From Aldehydirespirator sp965203575 (lineage in GTDB: Bacteria > Actinomycetota > Acidimicrobiia > Acidimicrobiales > Aldehydirespiratoraceae): a DNA stretch of 64,000 nucleotides. The position numbers and the translations under genes were made by a program. The notes under the pieces are model-generated. The model worked only from the letters and a program-made list of their open reading frames with translations, was not told the DNA's origin and searched no databases. Shown one piece after another: positions 62,467 to 64,000 of the stretch (positions within the stretch are counted from its first letter, which is position 1; each line of letters opens with the position of its first letter). The stretch lies in NCBI GenBank assembly GCA_965203575.1, contig OZ241894.1:2418001-2482000 (forward strand), written 5' to 3'.

Positions 62467-63168
62467 CTAGTCGGCGGGCGCGGCGCTGACGAGGATGCGG
62501 GAGGTGGCGTAGTCGCTCAGGCCGACGGGGCCGCCCTCGACGTCGAGGGTGAAGGTGCCGTCGGGGGAGCGGGCCGTGACCGTGCCGGTCGATCCCGGCG
62601 TGACTCTGGCCTCCTCCAGGAATTCGAGCATCCCGGGCTGGAACTCCAGCTCCTCGGGTATGCGCAGCACGGTGAACTCACGTCCCACGTCGAGGGTGTC
62701 GAGGGCCACCATCTCCGGCGGCTCGTAGCCGGAGCCGGGGATGGGGTTGCCGTGGGGGCAGGTGGTGGGCTGCTCGAGCACCCGGATCATGGCCTTCTCC
62801 ACCGCCGGGGAGATGATGTGCTCCCACTTGCCCGCCTCCTGGTGGGCCTCGGCCCACGACAGCCCCAGGATCTCGGTGAGGAAGCACTCGGCCAGACGGT
62901 GGCGGCGCACGACTGTCTCGGCCAGCGAGTGTCCCTTGGCGGTGAGCTTGATGGTGCCCCTGCCCTCCTCGACGAGGCCCTCGGCCTGCATCCGCCGGAT
63001 CATCTCCGACACCGCGGGGCGGGAGATCTCCAGCCGGTCGGCGATGCGGGCCTGGATCACGTCCAGGTCGTCCTCGGCCAGCTCGAAGATCGTCTCGCAG
63101 TACTCCTCGAAGGCCGGGTGCCACTCGGGCGACTCGTACGGCTTCGTATCGGTCGGCATCGAGGTCAT
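62467..63168 (-). CDS. DtxR/MntR-family metal-dependent regulator
   Basis: 233 residues. Winged helix at the N-terminus (VIQARIADRLEISRPAVSEMIRRM), then the metal-binding and dimerisation helices (RRHRLAECFLTEILGLSWAEAHQEA...WEHIIS, with Cys, Glu and His ligands) and a C-terminal SH3-like FeoA domain. Members sense iron or manganese. The gene has no partner, and the target genes are not obvious. It could regulate itself, as is common. Confidence 0.85.
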   Translation of the reverse strand: MTSMPTDTKPYESPEWHPAFEEYCETIFELAEDDLDVIQARIADRLEISRPAVSEMIRRMQAEGLVEEGRGTIKLTAKGHSLAETVVRRHRLAECFLTEILGLSWAEAHQEAGKWEHIISPAVEKAMIRVLEQPTTCPHGNPIPGSGYEPPEMVALDTLDVGREFTVLRIPEELEFQPGMLEFLEEARVTPGSTGTVTARSPDGTFTLDVEGGPVGLSDYATSRILVSAAPAD

Positions 63169-63213
63169 GGCACAACCCTATGCGCGAAAGGAGCCGTCCG
63201 CAGGCTCCCGGCG

Positions 63214-63260
63214 AACTTCCGGCCGTAGAGGCGAATAGTCGCCCCCAACCGCCGGAAGTT
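63214..63260. terminator. Nested palindrome between tandem genes
   Basis: Outer arms AACTTCCGGC (63214-63223) and GCCGGAAGTT (63251-63260); inner arms GGCGA (63230-63234) and TCGCC (63239-63243) around ATAG. It follows the LLM gene stop in transcription. The design (AACTT outer, ATAG-bearing inner loop) resembles the palindrome at 4648-4694. Confidence 0.6.
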
Positions 63261-63275
63261 GGTGACGGAGGGGCG

Positions 63276-64000
63276 CTACTCGCCTTCCAGCTCTGAGATG
63301 ACCGCGGCGAAGGCGGCTAGGTCGCTGTCGCCCTGCAGAACCATGTAGCTGAAGCCCCAGCGCTCCCGGCGGCGGCGGAGGGTGTCTGCTATCTCGGCCG
63401 GTGATCCGATCAGCAGCATCGGCACGTCGGCCACCGTCTCGGCGGGCATTCCGAACATCTCCGCGGTCGCTTCGACGGCTTCGGTGGTGGCCCGGCCGCC
63501 CTCGGTGATCTGCGTCGATGCGACCAGCAGGTTGAGCTCCAGCTGGTCGAACCGGTCGCCGGCCGCGTCGCGCACCCACTGGAGCTTGGCGTCGAAGCGG
63601 TCGGGCGTGACGTCGTAGATGGCGTCGAGTCCGATCTCGCCCGAGCGCAGGTTGGCGTTCACGCCCACGATGTCGGCGTGGCGGGCCGCCAGGCTCAGCA
63701 TCCGGCGCCCGCCCCCGCCGATCACCACCGGCACCGGCGACTGCACCGGCTTGGGCAGTCCCTCGAGGCCGCGGATGGTGTAGTGCTCGCCCTCGAAGGT
63801 GACCGGCCCGTCCGCCAGCAGGCCCTTGATGATCTGGAGCGACTCGACCATGCGGTCGATGCGGACCCCCGGCCGGTCGTATTCGAGTCCGGCCTCGTCG
63901 TAGTCGACCCGCTTCCAGCCCGCACCGAGACCCAGGTCCATCCGGCCGCCGGACAGGATGTCGAGGGTGGCCACCTCCTTGGCCACCATCACCGGATGGC
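63276..64000 (-). CDS. LLM-class (F420-type) oxidoreductase, C-terminal part
   Basis: The frame stays open to the window edge, so the N-terminus is missing. Visible: ILSGGRMDLGLGAGW, VPVVIGGGGRRMLSLAARHADIVG and LIGSPAEIADTLRRRRE, the landmarks of the luciferase-like monooxygenase fold that binds F420 or FMN. The GGGG loop fits F420-binding members common in actinobacteria. Substrate is unknown. Confidence 0.8.
   Translation of the reverse strand, partial: HPVMVAKEVATLDILSGGRMDLGLGAGWKRVDYDEAGLEYDRPGVRIDRMVESLQIIKGLLADGPVTFEGEHYTIRGLEGLPKPVQSPVPVVIGGGGRRMLSLAARHADIVGVNANLRSGEIGLDAIYDVTPDRFDAKLQWVRDAAGDRFDQLELNLLVASTQITEGGRATTEAVEATAEMFGMPAETVADVPMLLIGSPAEIADTLRRRRERWGFSYMVLQGDSDLAAFAAVISELEGE

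Overview
The window is GC-rich DNA with dense, mostly co-directional operons, GTG and TTG starts beside ATG, and a set of families typical of Actinomycetota: an F420-type LLM oxidoreductase, a HelR-type RNA polymerase ATPase, an apolipoprotein N-acyltransferase next to GT4 and methyltransferase genes, a DtxR regulator and a DUF2339 protein. I place it in Actinomycetota, most plausibly an Acidimicrobiia-like lineage. This is inferred from gene content and composition only; there is no rRNA in the window.

Layout. 1-9.7 kb: the end of a glycolate-oxidase-type Fe-S protein, a von Willebrand lipoprotein, a permease-prefix membrane protein, a cytosine-deaminase-like enzyme, a serine beta-lactamase-family hydrolase, a small membrane coiled-coil protein, a VapBC pair, an NTF2-like/SDR pair and a second membrane coiled-coil gene. 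9.8-25.2 kb: a defence island. On the minus strand, from 25150 down, lie a cysteine desulfurase (SspA/DndA type), a DUF4007 protein (SspB type), a P-loop ATPase (SspC type, frame broken at a run of nine C), a PAPS-reductase-like protein (SspD/DndC type), an unusual protein with RNA-polymerase-alpha-CTD-like and sigma-region-4-like segments, a GIY-YIG nuclease, a DGQHR (DndB-like) protein, a SNF2 helicase and a RelBE-like pair. Divergent to them is an HNH enzyme with a phosphorothioate-DNA-binding-like domain, and a PLD-like protein lies beside it. The first four genes are the set needed for single-strand DNA phosphorothioation; the next four look like the coupled effector/control module.

25.3-42.4 kb: a VOC protein, a retropepsin-like protein, a large DUF2339 membrane protein, then a long minus-strand operon hemE - hemY/hemG-type oxidase - cyclase - lnt - GT4 - methyltransferase - alpha/alpha-barrel protein - aldehyde dehydrogenase, followed by a patatin and HelR. 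42.5-51.4 kb: an orphan ABC ATPase, a Rieske oxygenase, two ATZ/TRZ-type amidohydrolases, a PanB-like enzyme, an aldo/keto reductase, an enolase-superfamily enzyme and an XRE-cupin regulator. This looks like a catabolic cluster.

51.4-56.1 kb: a third membrane coiled-coil protein with 21-nt tandem repeats, then a scrap yard (IS3 OrfA fragment fused to a fumarylacetoacetase tail, and a chimera of two neighbouring genes), a two-repeat lipoprotein, a secreted S1 protease and a LuxR-type HTH protein. 56.1-64 kb: an operon for a NitT/TauT-type ABC importer (two permease domains fused in one chain), a Rieske dioxygenase alpha/beta pair and a PhyH-type dioxygenase, then a DtxR-family regulator and the end of an LLM oxidoreductase.

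A perfect palindrome core TTTGAT-N3-ATCAAA occurs both upstream of the ABC/Rieske operon and between the divergent PanB-like and aldo/keto reductase genes. It suggests that the two catabolic loci share one regulator.
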